The notes under the pieces are model-generated. The model made no database searches and was not told where the DNA came from. It was given only the letters and a program-made list of their open reading frames with translations. From Diprion similis (lineage: Eukaryota; Arthropoda; Insecta; Hymenoptera; Diprionidae), in contig NC_060112.1 of NCBI RefSeq assembly GCF_021155765.1, positions 11,780,001 through 11,844,000 on the forward strand: DNA of 64,000 bases, read 5' to 3'. This document shows, piece after piece, positions 25,962 to 40,395 of this stretch (position 1 is the first letter of the stretch; every line of letters starts with the position of its first letter). Position numbers and translations under genes: made by a program.

Positions 25962-26155
25962 GAGGCTGTCCGATTAATCGGATAACCGTAAACTTCGATC
26001 AACTCCATTTTCCAATTGATCGATTAATCGGTTAATTGAAGAAAAAAAAACAGAATATCGAAAGGGCCAATTAATCGGCTGATCGAAAAACCGATTGATT
26101 TGATAAAATAATTAATCCGTTAATCTACGAATTATCGATTAATCGCACAGCCCTC
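25962..26155. mobile_element. MITE with CGATTAATCG-bearing inverted ends
   Basis: The left end reads GAGGCTGTCCGATTAATCGG. The right end, read inward on the other strand, gives GAGGGCTGTGCGATTAATCG. The interior repeats ATTAATCG-type words several times in both orientations. About 194 bp long with no coding capacity. I could not find a clear target duplication, so the superfamily is open. Confidence 0.65.
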
Positions 26156-29100
26156 GTTCAGTCCTTTATTTTCAAAATGTACGTACGTCGTTCTTGAACC
26201 CTATTTTTCCGTCGAGTAAAAGTAATTTCACACCAGAAGGTCCGCTAAAATTTCCCTGCTATACAGAGAAACGGGTTTCTTTATAATACTGGTCGTAAAT
26301 TTTGCTTCATATCTTTGTTGAACAAGTATATATTTACATTCTTACAAAAATTTTCCACGAAATAACAAGTTTGTGATCGTTTTCGTATCGTATAAATATT
26401 TGGATAGAAAAAAATTAGAAGATAATTTAAAAAATTGAATAAATTAATATAAATAATAAAAATAATTTAATTTAACTAAAAAAATTAAATAAAAATTATT
26501 ATTTAGATTTCCACAGCCATTTGTCAAACCTGATAAGGTTAAAAGTAATTTGTTAAATAAGTGAACACGTTTTTGTGAAAAATATTCTACTTGTCGCGTA
26601 TGTGCAGCGCATGTATGTCACATTTATGCAATGAACAATTACATTTAAATACACCGCGTTGAATATAACGGTGTGCTCGATTCAAAACGAGCGATTACTT
26701 TTAACTCAAGTAGCGCGAATTCCACTGCCATTCGACGGTATAGACCATGCATCGAAAGACTCGACTCGACTACCGTAATGACACGACTCTCACGCGAGCT
26801 GCGCACATCTTAATACGACTTGGCTCATCGACCGTTTCCAGACACCCGTAAGATGCGCAGACCGATGACGTCTCGTATTTACGCCTCGTTCGAATTTCAG
26901 GTTCACATTTTTTTGTAAAAGTTGAATAAATTTCTTCGCTCGTTATTGCACTCGTCGTTCACAATTTCTCGCCACTTTGCAGATCGCCCAATCAAATATT
27001 CGAATTCATCGCATTCCTGTATATTTTCTTTAAACATTTTATGAAAACCATTTTTGTACAGCCAGTTACAGCAAATTTCTGTGTTGCGTCTCGGATCTTT
27101 TGCTCTAGGTTAAGGATTTTATCTCGTTTTTTCCTTGTTGTTTCAGTATTTTTGTTTATTTATTTAGTTTTTTTTACGCAATTAACTCATAAATGAATCC
27201 GACAGATTTAAAGGGTACGAGAATTCAATTAACAGAGTCTTGAATCTTCGTTCATGTATATGTATACCTTGGCTTTCTCATCGTTATTCTGAAAACTGCA
27301 TTCTTATTATAAATATTTGTCAAATTATACCGCTTCCTTGAAAGTAATTACTGTATAAAATTTTCACAACTGCACATATCTCATCTTACGAAATCGTTGT
27401 GTACCATACTTAGTATATACCTGTAAATCGGTAGTTTTCACCGTTGACAAATGGTACCAAAATACCGATGCAATTAATGTGCGGTAGAAATTCAACTCCT
27501 GAAGTTAAAGGGAAAAATGTGAACCATTACGCTGCCCACGACGTACAAGGTAATTCCTGGGAATAAATCTGGATTGAAAAATAACACGCGTGTATTAAAC
27601 GGAAACGCAGAAAATACCGGCAGGATTTGTGGTACCTTAAAATGGACAGTGGACAGTTAGATGCTTGTTACGTCACCGTTAAGACATGGGGCCGATGTAC
27701 GGGAATCGACGCTACATACCCGCCATTTTGCTTTTATTACACACTCGGCTTCGCTTCGCGTTTCTTTGCAATAAAAAATTACGCGCCAATCAATTTTCCA
27801 ACCAATGAAGCGTGCATTAGCTCCGATCAATCGGCTTACGCCGCGTACCGATCGTACCGATGTACAGGTTTTTTTTTTTCTTCCCGGTATATACGTGCTT
27901 CGGTAAACGCTAATTTGCGTACATCATACGGTGTATTAATAGCCTCGCGATCTGTGACGTCTAGACTTATATACCGTGAATAACGTTACACGAGTCAACT
28001 TTGTCGTGACTGTTCGAACCTTTTGGACCGCCTTGGAGCTTAGATTAGACGAGACTTGGCCTTGATCCCATTCCTCACACCCGACTTGTGCGTTATGTAG
28101 AATGATTATTTTCAGATCGATCTACACGCACAATCGCGAGATCGTTAAAGAAAAATCCGGGTACGATCAACTGGACTGTACGTATACGTCTGATCTGGAT
28201 AAAAGATCGATGAAAGGCGAAGACCGGGCGAGTATAATATGTAAGTGAATGGTCCACGAGTGTATGTATAATAATCGGTTTAAGGAGCGATTTCTCCGGC
28301 ACAGCACGTCGAGGAATTACCGTTTCGACAACGATCATAAATAATAACTGTTTTCAGCCTCTCGGAATATTTCACGAAAATTGACACGGATTCGTTAAAC
28401 TTATGTAGGTAGTGATGATGTTGAGAGGCGAGTTTTTTCCGGAGATTATATATATATATATACGTATACTGGACAGTCATATCGTATTCCTTAAAAAGTA
28501 AACCGATTTTTTCTTATGTCCAACGATCACTATCGGCACTCGCTTTTTTTCAAACGCCGAAAGAATGATGGCCTGGATTATTCGAAGATGCCGTTCTGAT
28601 TGCCGAACAAGCCATGATGTAATTTGTACGAGTGTCACTCAACACCGAGGGCCGATGGCCACGGACTTTTCTTGACTCGATATGATCCTGCGAGATTAAT
28701 GAAGGCGAGGTTACAGAGGCGGATCCGGTCCTCGAGGAACGGTGTAAATAAATTCCAGGCTCAAAGGCTCTGGTCTACTGTGTAAATTCGAACCCGTTTG
28801 AATCAAACTTTAGGGAAATCGAAAAAAATCTCACAGAGAATCAGATCAAAAACACCAGAGTTCAAAAATTTTTTTTCCTCAAATTGTTCATCCTTCCATC
28901 ATTCATTCGCGCTAACAATATCCCTGGAGTTTTTTGTATCGGTTGCTTCTCTTTCTCAAACTTTTTATCCAGACGGTCCAGCCGATTCATTCATATAATC
29001 ATTTCCCCGAAGCCCCTTGCCACATGAATGACGCACCCTATTTTTACCGAATGCCCAAAACTGACGAATACTCGTAGCGGTTGATGAATGTACATATTGT

Positions 29101-32100
29101 TTTTCAGAAATTCATTCAACCTGTGAAATCCCGACACGTACCATCCTGTTTTTTATTTTATGAAATGCATACAAACCTGTATAATTAATAATACAACCAA
29201 TATTTCGTTTGCATTATCACGCTTTTTCAACACAATTGACGATACGCTTTACGAGGAATTTAGAGATAAAAAAAAGAACTAGTCTCGTCGACTATAGGAG
29301 ACATCTGCATCCAACACTACTACACATTTGTTTTTTATCGCGTATCTCTGCACGCCTTTATTGTCTACATTTATACTGTACGAGTGTAAACCCGCATGTT
29401 TGATATGCGTGCCTCATGATTTCACGACCGGTTTCTCGAGTTTAGACAATTTTCTATACTGTTAAACTACGCCGTTGACACGGGTCCCGAAGCGAGATGA
29501 CGCGTTTTGTGGGAATAATTTTAACGTACCATTATAATGCTGGATGAAAAAAAGGTGTTCGAATTCTCTAGTTTAAGATACATAACGTTCCACTTCGCTT
29601 GCTGTTGGATTCAATTTTAACCTAGCTTAATGCAAATTGACATCGAGTAAGACCAGGAAAAGTCTTATATTTCTTCCTCAACTGCCGTATTTTACTCCCG
29701 GAAGAAAGTTATTCACCGACAACTCGAACCAATTGACGATATTGAATTGAGCGTGATAAACCGTTTGGGCTTCATCTATCTATGCATTACAGATCTTGGA
29801 CAGTGTGTCAAATCAGCACCGGAAATCGCGTACATGCTATAATCAATTCTGTTAAATCTGGTATTATGTAACAGAAATGGAAGTGTCGATTTATTCACAA
29901 ATAGACGAGCGTGTATCAATTGCCGTTCAGCTTCATAGGCATTGCATTGATTGCCATCCACTGCGGTCAACGATATACCTGTATATATAATTATACTTCT
30001 AACGTATTTGTTTCGCGCTTTTATTATCGATCGATATTTTACTTGCATCAACCTCGAGGATTGTACAAGAACAGTTCGCACAATTGTATTAAGAATCGGC
30101 TAAATACGTACAGTCCTATAAAGTTATTATACTCAGAAATCATCCAAGATTTGGATTCTGAAAGAGCGAGAGATGAAAACAGAATCTTGCAAACGAAAGC
30201 CAAACTAGATCTTCCCAAATTTGAATACCCGCACTGCTATTAACGGACTTGAAAATCAACTTTTTGAGAATAATAATCTGGTCACCTTGGCATGAGAGTA
30301 ACTGAAACTATGCGGTATAGAACAATAAACCGAATGTGAATTAAATCGCCAAGCCCAGACTCGCCGCGTTCTTTATACCTACGTGTTAAGGTTTTACCGA
30401 ACAGGTAGAATAGAATTGTCAGTCTATGCCGTTGCTCAGAGTATGAGTAATAAACCGCAGCGTGTACGCAGAAATCGGAACGGCGGAGTTTATACTTGCA
30501 AAGCGATCAAGCGACACTTTCACTTGCTGCCAACGTCCGATCAGATCGTGTTGACCATTGCGGCTTATCGAGAGTCCAGATGGCCGCCATCGATCGGGGT
30601 ATGCATGCGGTAAAATAAAAGGCTTCTCAAGCTCGTTCGAGCACGCTGCATACGCCAGACTGAGATCGGATCAGGGATCGTCGTGTCCGAGAAGCCGCAA
30701 GAATTTGCACATTGTTTTACTGTGGTCATACCGAGCAATTCAACGTCTCCCATTTGCGTTCCATTTCCCGAACGGATCGGTAATGGTTCCTTGGAAAATA
30801 CCGCGCTGGAGCGCCAGAAGCAGTTGAATCCCAACATCCCATTAGCGGAAACGAAGCGTTGCCAAAACGTCCTCGACTACATAATCCTATCAACATTGAC
30901 TGCGACAACAACAATTACCTCGGTGTCTGAATTGCGAACTATCTTGATCAGAGCCAGCTGTGACAAATCTGTGAAAGGAGCCCAGGAACTTGGGAGTGTA
31001 ATGAACGATGCGACTGTTCGCCACTATTCATCGAACGGTTTGAACACCTGCGATTCGAGCAGCATGAAACAGGTATGCACGTCTGCGTTTGCACCGATCG
31101 TGAGTGGGCGCGATATATACAGTGCACGTGACGCGAAATGCGAAACTGCATAAGGAACGGAAAGTTTTCACCCGTTGGCGATAGTTGGGTGCACCATCTT
31201 TGGTCACTGCAGTACCACTTGTAGCAGGCCACCTCCGTAAAGCGTGGTGTTCATGAACGCGACTTTTAACTTTTTGTCACTCGATTAATCGTGACTTGTA
31301 CAACCGGAGTTTTTAGTATTTGGTAGACTAATTATTGTTAGAAAATTAGAGTAATCGTTGTTAACGATTTGTGGTGATAACTTCGCATAATACGATATGA
31401 ATGTGGCGGTTGGTCAAGTCTACTCTGTTTTTCATTTCAACAAGACTGCAGGCAAAGTCTAGTCGTCGAGTGGTTACAGAAGGAATTGTCCCTGCAGGAC
31501 ACGTAAAAGGACCCCCCAAGTCTCGGGCCCGTTTACCATTCCACAGGCCGTAGACGGAGGAATAAGAAACGGAAAGCAGAAAGCAGGTACACCCTGCCTT
31601 CTCAGTAACCCCTGGCACGAAGCCATATGGTTACTATCGTCAGGACGTGAGGCGGTGGGCTGGGTCCCATGAAAGTAAAGGTGCAGGCGGCCTGCAGGCC
31701 CCTTGCGTACAAACAACACTCGTCGAATACACGTGTACGCGGCATCGCTCGTCCATGGACGGATGCCAGCTATTTCCTGAATCTCCGATGTGTCATAAAG
31801 CATAACGCGAACTCGTCCCAGGCCAGCGCACATCCGAGTCTGCAGGCCCAAGTCTCATGGCAAACGGGTCCGTTTTACGACTGCCGTATATTAGGTGTAT
31901 ACATACAATTTCGCTTCCCGGAAGGCGAATAGTTTGAAATGCAAAGTCGCCCTCTGCAGATCAGCCGTTTTCCGTTTTGCATCTGCTTTTCGTGTCGGAA
32001 CTTGAAGATGTAGTGTTCACTCGACCTTTTCAACATTACGACCAGCTTTAAGGCGACTTGCCATATCTAATCAGCTTATGGCCAGACTGAAGGGGTAATA

Positions 32101-33750
32101 GGACTCGGATGTTGCGTTTTAGATACACTTTTGTGCCACGTCAGGCGCTAACACTTAACACTATACAACTGAGTTTTATGGTTTCAACCTGTTCCTGCAG
32201 TGGCATTACTTGGGAACTGAATAAGCGGACTTTGTTGCGTGAACTGTTCAGTTTTGTTACGTTATTTGGAGATCAATGTTTTTATAGACTAGACCATTTG
32301 GAACGGTTTGTTGATCGGGAGAGTTGTTTAGAGAACATTCTTTGTACTGAGAATTAATTCACGAATCGAGACTCTAGTTGTAAGTAACCACATACTTTTT
32401 GTCTGCATTGTCTTAAAGGTTGGTGAGACAGCAATGTCATTATAAATTCGGAAAGTTTGTTCCCGAAATATTTTCAACATATACAAGTTGAAAGCATCTA
32501 AAAAAATTATTCGAACGTATTTTTTAATTTTTATCTCCTAAGGTTGAATAGTTTTTCAACCAACCAGGAACAGAAAGCTTTTCGATACTTCATGATAAAT
32601 TTTGGGATACCTTGGGATATTTTTCGTTTTGATTCATTTTTGAACTGTTCCTCAAATTTTTCTCCAATTGTCAGTCTTATACTGAAATTAGAGGTGTCTG
32701 AAACGGTGAAAATAAATCTGAAAATATCGTCTGCGCGATCCAAGGAAAATATTGTTCTTTCAATCGCCAAAGAGAACGCCTGGGTAACAATTTTTCTTCT
32801 TCGTTTCTCTCAAATGCCTGAGAATTGTCGCTTTACAAGTGATTAAGAATGTCTTTGGAATGGACATGGATTTTGTAACCCCTGTAATGAGAAGCTCATC
32901 AGCTCAAGGCCATCGAACAAAGCGGGGCGAGCAAGATGATGGTGAAATAATTAACGTCCACCCGCATTAAGAATTTCGGGTAATTACTCGCCCACGCAAT
33001 TGTACTGCCTGCCTTACATCCGAGTTACGTCGTCGGTTAATTAATCATACACATTACCCAGTAGTCATTATTAATTTTCAGCAAGGTCACACCGTCGCAA
33101 TACGTGCATCATCATCACGATCATCATCGTCACACGATTGCAATTCCTCAACTGTGCGAATCGAACACATTTGCACGCTGCTCCGCAGCGTGAAGGACGC
33201 TATTAAAAATCATCCAACGACCAACGGCGCATCGCCATTCATCTCCTCATCCACTAACCGAGATTTCCGGTGTTTCCATGTCCCGATGCCCATTTGCAAT
33301 GTCGTACGTGACGCGTCGATTCCTGGAGACCTCGACGGCTTCCGCTTATCCTCATGGGCCGCAATGAACGAAACCAAAATCGGTCCTCTCTTACCTTCTC
33401 GTCCTGTGACACATCCTTGGATTAACACGTAAACCCTTGTAAACGTGCCGCTCGCCTAGCACTGGGTACAATTCTAGCTCGGCAACTAATCCGGACAGCT
33501 TCATTGCGGCAAGGTCGTTCGTTCTATGGTAACCACTTTCCTTTCGTTTCGCGCTGCTTCGGTAGCTTCGTGCCTTGGCGACTCGGTAGCTTGTTTCAAG
33601 TCTTAGTGCACTGGCATACCACGATGGGATTCATTGGTATGAATTAGCTCTGACAAATGGAGGAAATGTTTATTCAGTAACGGTGCAATTGGTGCTTTCT
33701 TTTGCATAGAGCATCGATCGTCCATTTTTGGAAGCATCACTGAAATCAAA

Positions 33751-33890
33751 TAGCTTCTCAAATGAACTCGCAATCATGTGAACTCGCATTATTGAACAGT
33801 TGGAATCATTCGGAGTCAAACAACTTTCTAAACGAACTCGTATTCACGTAGGCCCACGTCAATGAACACTTGGAATCATTTTGAGTCTGT
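33751..33890 (+). repeat. 70-bp-period tandem duplication, two copies
   Basis: GAACTCG recurs 70 bases apart (33764 and 33834), as does TTGGAATCATT (33800 and 33870), with related sequence throughout both units. Confidence 0.65.
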
Positions 33891-34678
33891 CGGCAATCAC
33901 TTTTGAGTTTTCCAAAGTAAGTAAACCTTGTTTATAGAAAAGAAGCCACAAGAGGTACATTTAGCGAGTATTACCAAATATATCAAGAAAACTGAAATGT
34001 TCTCATGGATAACCATTGAACTCAACTGCAGCAATCGGTAAACGAAACGGTCTTCCTCGAAGCTGAAGCTTTCGACGTTGTTCCCCTTTTCTCGTTGGCC
34101 TGAGAAAGCATAATTACACCTCCACCAATTCTATATTTTGTCTTAGTCCTCTCGAATAGTTCCACGACTTGAAGTTGGCCACGTCTAGCTGTCGTTTAGC
34201 TTATCCAGAGAGCTGTGCAAGAGCATTATCATCATCAGTGTACGTTGGGCTAAGTCAACGAGGCTACGGAGAGGCTGACGAAACGGCGGGATGAATACTA
34301 ACCATAAGCCATGAGCATCAGCCTCAGCCTCAGCTTCTTTGTCCCTCATCAAGCACGAGTATTCGAGGCTTCGTGTGGAACGGAAACGGAGGTGCATCTA
34401 GGCGCACTATGGAGCTGCATACTCGGAATCGTGGCTAAGTAACGTAGGGGAATGCAATCCAATGAAGGAGACCGAGAAGCCGGCGTCGGCCGATTAAGTC
34501 GCCGCGACAAAAAGGTGAAAGGATCGAGATCCACTTTTTGCTGGAATTATTTAGTCCGGCACCATCGGTGGTTATGGCGAAGCTTGTAATTATTCCGCCA
34601 AGTCGACACACTGCAAGCACTGAACTGACGTAAGGCTGCAGTATAAAGAGCTTCGGATATATACCTGTGTATACATAT

Positions 34679-34700
34679 TATATATATATATATATATATA
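34679..34700 (+). repeat. TA microsatellite
   Basis: An uninterrupted TA dinucleotide run. Confidence 0.85.
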
Positions 34701-37700
34701 CATGATGCAGGAAACGCAGTACCGTTTGAAAATATATCTCATGCGAAAACTGGATTTGCCATATTATTCAGGGTTACGTGATCTCTGGATCTCGAGTGTT
34801 CCGCGACTCGCCGTCGATGAAAAACACGTGGAACTCACTCACTCACACGCATAGTCTTTTTAATTCATACACCATTATTTTTTCTCCTTAATAATAGTAT
34901 TCGCGTGATTTATTCACTCTCTTCTTTCCTTCCTGTCAGTTTTCAGACACGCATCAGAAAGTCGAGCAAAATTTTTTACCGCGGCACGTGGCACGCCTGT
35001 AATTCAAATCGAATGAAAATAAAAATCTTGGCATTATTATAATGTATCCACCTGCCCACCTGCGCTTCCAATACACTCTCACAGTTTTCGGATTGGGGAA
35101 AGCGATTCATAATTCGGTGATCTACATACGTCGATCTATAATACTCAAGTTGACGTAACAATTAACGTTCCGATCAGTTCTCTGTGGCGGCGGTACAGCC
35201 GTTTTACAAAAAATTTGTTTCGCAATTCTTCGATCCGTTTGATTGATTAATGTCGGTTATACAGTTGTGTTCGGAATACATTAGAGATCGCGCGGTGAGC
35301 TAATAATGATTCAAGACGCGGGACGAGGTCCTTTTGCAATGCGAAACGCAGCGTGAGCGGTTTAATGTTGTAGGTATCAAAATTCGTTGGGACACAGAGG
35401 CCACAAAATTCTTCGGAAATTACGATGATCGTGTTTGGTTCCTTTTTATATTCTACGCCATTCGCCGTTTCAAGGCCGTCGTCGTTTAATCTTCATCGGT
35501 TGTCGGTTTTTAACCGATTTTCATCGGACGGAGAGAAAAATATCCGCGTTAAGTGTAAATATGATAATTTGCAAGCAGATCATTACTGCAGTAGCACGAC
35601 ATTCATTATTGAGATAAATAACAATAACTCACCTTAACTACCAACTTACATGTCGGCACAGCAGCCAGTTGACCAGGAATTGCGCCAATTTATACAAACG
35701 AGTCCTTCAAGGCAGGTTCACTTAATGATAAGGATCGCGTCAAAAGCGCATTTACACGGACTGCCCTGTATTATGCAATTGAATGCAACTAAATACTGTT
35801 CAGACTGACGCGTTATGTAGGTTAATACGAAGAAAATAAATAACAGCCCGTGATAATTGTTTAATTACAGTTATTTGGTGTCTGAAATACGTAATTAGTA
35901 AAAACACGAAGAAAAAAACTCATTGACATAACGCTGTTGTGCACAGTAAAATATCCGGACGATATTAGCTAGGCTATTGACAAAATTCTTGTCCTCAAAA
36001 GTCTTCCTGGAAATTACGAAGAGTATTACATTTTCATCTGCACTCGCTTTGCTTTTTTTCATATACGTGCGGAACAACGATGCTTAAGTTAGGACGTAAC
36101 GAAGCAATTAAAAAAGAACAAAAATCACGAATCGAATACCCTCGAAGAAGACATTAAAATGATTCCAAGATGCCAAAATATATGATTTTATATGCCACTT
36201 CACTCATTGCAATCCGTAAAAAAAAAAAGAAAATGAAATTGATATCCGTAACGCGAATTTTTACCTAAAATCTTTTTACCGAAAATAAATATTTCGCAGC
36301 TGTAGAATTTACTGAAATTTAATAAGCCATGTATACCTATACATATATACTAAAGCAAACGTATTCATATTATGGAAACTAATAACTCTTTCAATGTAAT
36401 CCTCAAATTATAAAACAATGGTTTTTTTCGCAATTACGTTTCGTTACGTTAACGCGTTGTACTAATTTGAACTTCGTGCGAAACGAAAGTGTGTTTTTGT
36501 TCGGGCTAAACGGGAACTCTTTCCTCCGTCATTTCTTCATATACCGCTTCATACCCACTGCAGCAAGACTCATTATCAGCATCACAGAGTATCTATAGTC
36601 TATGACATATCAAATTCTATGAAATTCCTCAGCTTTGGTAAGGGTATTTACTATTTTCTTGCATATTCATAAAATTATACGCCTTGATTGCAACTTGATT
36701 TAGTGAACCTTGCTCAAATTTCATTTAATTTTTCCCAATCTCAATTACTTAACATTCCAATGAAAATTAGTCATTCTTAATTGAAAAAAAATACATCATA
36801 ATAGGCATATGTAGGTATTACTATGAAACCAATCGTACCCAACCGTCAGTTCAATTTAAGAATAAAAGCATTGAACACGGTGAATTAGTTTTATTTTTCG
36901 GTTATTGGCAAGATTAAAAATTTTTCATGACATCATAAAAGCTCGAATTCAGTTTATACACATAGATTTGTCTATACGTATAAGCTTTATACAAATTTAA
37001 TTCATAATATTTGCCTTAAAGGCGTAATGAGGAAAGCAATCGTAAAAATTCCAAGAAACTGTCCAGGAATTCACCGCCATTAGCTCTCTGATTTATGCAG
37101 AGTACCTACGTAGTTAAATTTCTCAACATTTTCCGGTTACCTAGAAATTCTCTGACGCCCGACACCCCGAGTCTATTAGTGAGTATATTTTGCATAGAGC
37201 AAAATCCACAGGATTACTGGAGGCAGTACAGGCAGCGTCAGTTTATGTCTAGCCCTAGGAGAATTACCGCGGTATTCGAATGAGGAATGTCACCGGCTCG
37301 TGCTATACGAGTATACCGATGTAAGTACCTGGAATAAACGAGTGTGTGGGCAAACGAGGCTTGCGCGACACGTAGGTGTTGGCCATAATGCGATTTGCCG
37401 ACATGCGCAGCGCCGTGCGCACGCGCAGAGCCCGCGGCTGCTGGTCCAGCGCTGCGCAAGAACCTAATTCGCTAGCGTTTGCTCGCCTGTGCGCACCTCG
37501 AGCGAACCCGGCGACAGCCGAGACTTTGCAAGTCCGTGCGCAGGGCTTTATGTAAGTCTGGAACCCCGGGGGCTGTGGCACGAGCTGCTACTGCAGTTCG
37601 ACTGGCTGTCCCACTTTCTAATCAAACCGATCCGGCGTGATGTCGAACCCGAGTCTCGGCTGCCCCTGGTTTCGATGGTGGAGGCCGAAAAGTTGAATGA

Positions 37701-38126
37701 ATGGCCACGACGACGATTGTTCAGAAATCCCATAATCTGGTCCGTATTATTTTAAAATGTGGCCAAAAGTCGAAAAAGCGAGGTTTAAGATACCTCAAGA
37801 ATTTTAAGCAAAAATAATATATATTACAGAATTGTCAGGATTTGTTCAAACTTTTATTCTTTAATAATCACCGAATTTATGTTTTAGCGAATTTCGTTAA
37901 GCATATTTTTACCTGAAATTGAAATCGTATTAAAAGTGACTTTTTTTCTTTTTTTTTTCGAGCTTCACTGAGGTAAAGTTAATCAGAAAAGACATAATTA
38001 CCAAGGTATTCCGATATAATGTTAACTATTTTAGCCGGAAAGCAGATGCAAAATCGCTCTGCATCACCTTTCAAAGAGTTTTTACAGACAATGGAATACC
38101 AAGACTAGTTTTGGAGTCCATTTACA

Positions 38127-38494
38127 ATGGAAGCTCAAAATATAAAAGCCAAACAAAAAATGATAAGCCGCCTTGCGGCCATTATATGCTTTTTGACCAT
38201 CACCTATATGAATATCAGCCGATCCTTGCCGATTAATTTTGATATGTGCGACGCAGCTCCGAATGAGCCGTGCATTTTGATCAGCGAGAGATGATCCTGC
38301 GGTTCCGCAAGGACGAAATGGCCAAGGACGTTTCCGCAGCTTTCAACTGCGAATGTTCGCTCGGAATCGCTCAGAGACGGTTGTTCGAGCGCTTCGAAAA
38401 GACATCGCATTGCGGCCGACCGCTAATTGATAATTGGGAAAAACAAATGTACGGTGAAAGGCTGCAGCCGACATTCTCCACGTGCAGTATATAA
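38127..38494 (+). pseudogene. candidate secreted small protein, frameshifted or multi-exon
   Basis: Two overlapping frames look more coding-like than their surroundings. Frame A starts at ATG 38127 or 38160 (the latter with an A-rich insect-type start context). It encodes a signal-peptide-like start, MISRLAAIICFLTIT, followed by LPINFDMCDAAPNEPCILI, and stops at 38294. The second frame is open from 38270 to 38494 and reads RFRKDEMAKDVSAAFNCECS and later FERFEKTSHCGRP. The two overlap out of register, so together they could be one small cysteine-containing secreted protein broken by a frameshift, or chance frames. I do not recognise the family. The second frame faintly resembles the RFRxGD...SGRP part of mariner transposases, which is an alternative. 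Confidence 0.25.
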
Positions 38495-40270
38495 CGCCAA
38501 CTCGAGCCGGTATTAATTTAGGAACGAGGTTAGTCCTGTTTTTTATTACATTGCGAAATTACGACGAGCAGAAAAAAAAAAGGATTTTAGGCCGATGCGC
38601 ACGCGAAGTTGAACTCTAATTACAACTTGTGTTTATTATTTGCGGCTACATTTAAAGTACATTCAGTTTGACTTATCGTTAGATAGTTATCACTAAAGTC
38701 TTCTTAGTTGAAATGTTTTTGTTCCATGAGATAGGAATTTTTGACAAAAAGTATTTTAATGATGCCAGTTTTTTCTTTATCCTGAAAACAGATGTTATTT
38801 TAGAAAGTATCCTGTTCAAAAAGATCGTCAATGCTATGTTTCTAAGTTGATTGGTTTTCCAATCACAAATATGAAACTGTTGAAAGAAAAATTAGCATCG
38901 TATATCATTCGAAGTTAGATTATAGTCTGTAAAACAGTACGTAACAGCTTGGAATGAAAAAGAAAAATAAAGAAAAAATTTTTTAAGTGTCGCTCGTCAA
39001 AAACTCATCTTTATAAATCAACACTATTCCAAGCATCGATATTTCGATGGTTAATTTATGTCGATAAATTAAATGAAATAACAAAACTTTGTTTGATATC
39101 TATAACTGCTGAAAATTTTTTCGTTCATTCGAATAACAAGCCACAATTCTAGAGACAATATTTTTTCAAACCATTCCTTAGGGATTAAAAAAATGCAAAC
39201 ATTATTTTCTGGCTTGCGGATGAAGGGAGCATCAAAATCAATTATAAGGTACAATTTTGATTTCGTCGACCGTCCGTGACGCCGGTAAAGCGAGTCGTCG
39301 AATTGTCAGGTAATTATACCGATTGGAAAAGTTTTCATTGACACAGCCGGTTGCTTCGCTTTAGGGCACGTACCTGTCTTTGAATAATAAACTTACGATT
39401 CCGGCAATATTGAAATAACAATTTCGAAAGTGTTCGACGTGATGGGAAGATGTATTAATTAGACGTACAAAACCCGGCTAAATGTTGAATATTTCAAAAC
39501 GCAAGCGAATCGCACGACAAGAGTCGACTACGATCTCTATTTATGATATCACAAGGAATGAGAAGAAAAAGAAAATAATAGAATTCAAATAAGAAGAACA
39601 ACAGTTCTGACAAGTGATGCAGAGATTTTCTCTGCGGGTATACCCAATGAATTGAATTTATTGTGACGCATGGGATAAAACGATAATAAAATGCGTAATG
39701 ATCGAGACGCGGATGCTCTTCTCCGGTGCTGAGCACGTGCCATTCGATCTATTCCGAATGACACTATATACAATATTAATGAAGAAGGAACAACGCCGGC
39801 CGCAAGAAAAACCGCACGCGGTGAATTACCCGTTTTCAGTTTGTAATGGTCAGTTAATTATCGTCGTCAGTTTCACCAGACGCGCTCGGAATAGTAACCA
39901 GATTATTTATATTTCCCTCAACTCATCATGTTGCAAAATTATGTAGGTATATGCTGCTCCGCGAGTCTGCACAATTATTGGCTGCACGCTCGTTAACGGA
40001 AAATACATTAATAATAGGTCTACAGTCCGCAGATCAAATTGTCCTATTATTATAGGAACACGTTGTAGTTATTCTAAATGCCAGTTACATTTGATAGACG
40101 ACCGGAGGTTTACGATTTTTGAACGATAATGTTAGGGTTGTTATTTTGAGGGTTGGCAGAAAAACGTCAATCATTTTTGTTCAAATATCGGAGTTTTTTT
40201 TCCTATTTACAGCTACTGTACAGTACAGAAATACTTTAATTTATTATCATTAACACGACAAATATTGTTC

Positions 40271-40395
40271 TAGGTTTAAAATAAAAATCAGTTTTGTAGG
40301 TATAACCGAAAAATCTAGTAGATACACGTTGCTATTCTTTTTGATTATTTTTCAACTATGGCGATAATTTGATGTTGGTGTAATAATAAATTCTC
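40271..40395 (+). repeat. dispersed repeat, copy 2
   Basis: Same-orientation relative of 542-690, diverged by substitutions and short indels. No coding content is visible, and the ends are not defined. Confidence 0.5.

Noticed and set aside
27627..27983. Plus-strand frame of 118 codons
   Set aside because: Tyr/Arg/Ser-rich without domains and with no splice-site or start-context support.
30683..31153. Plus-strand open frame of 156 codons
   Set aside because: Begins at GTG, the first ATG is far inside, no domain or homologue is recognised, and overlapping minus-strand frames are equally long. GC-rich chance frame or decayed repeat.
31474..31851. Minus-strand open frame of 125 codons
   Set aside because: Cys/Arg-rich composition without domains in a GC-rich patch; looks like a chance frame.
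38270..38494. Mariner transposase remnant
   Set aside because: Only a faint resemblance around the GRP motif, with no catalytic Asp motifs and no terminal repeats found; kept as an alternative in the feature entry.
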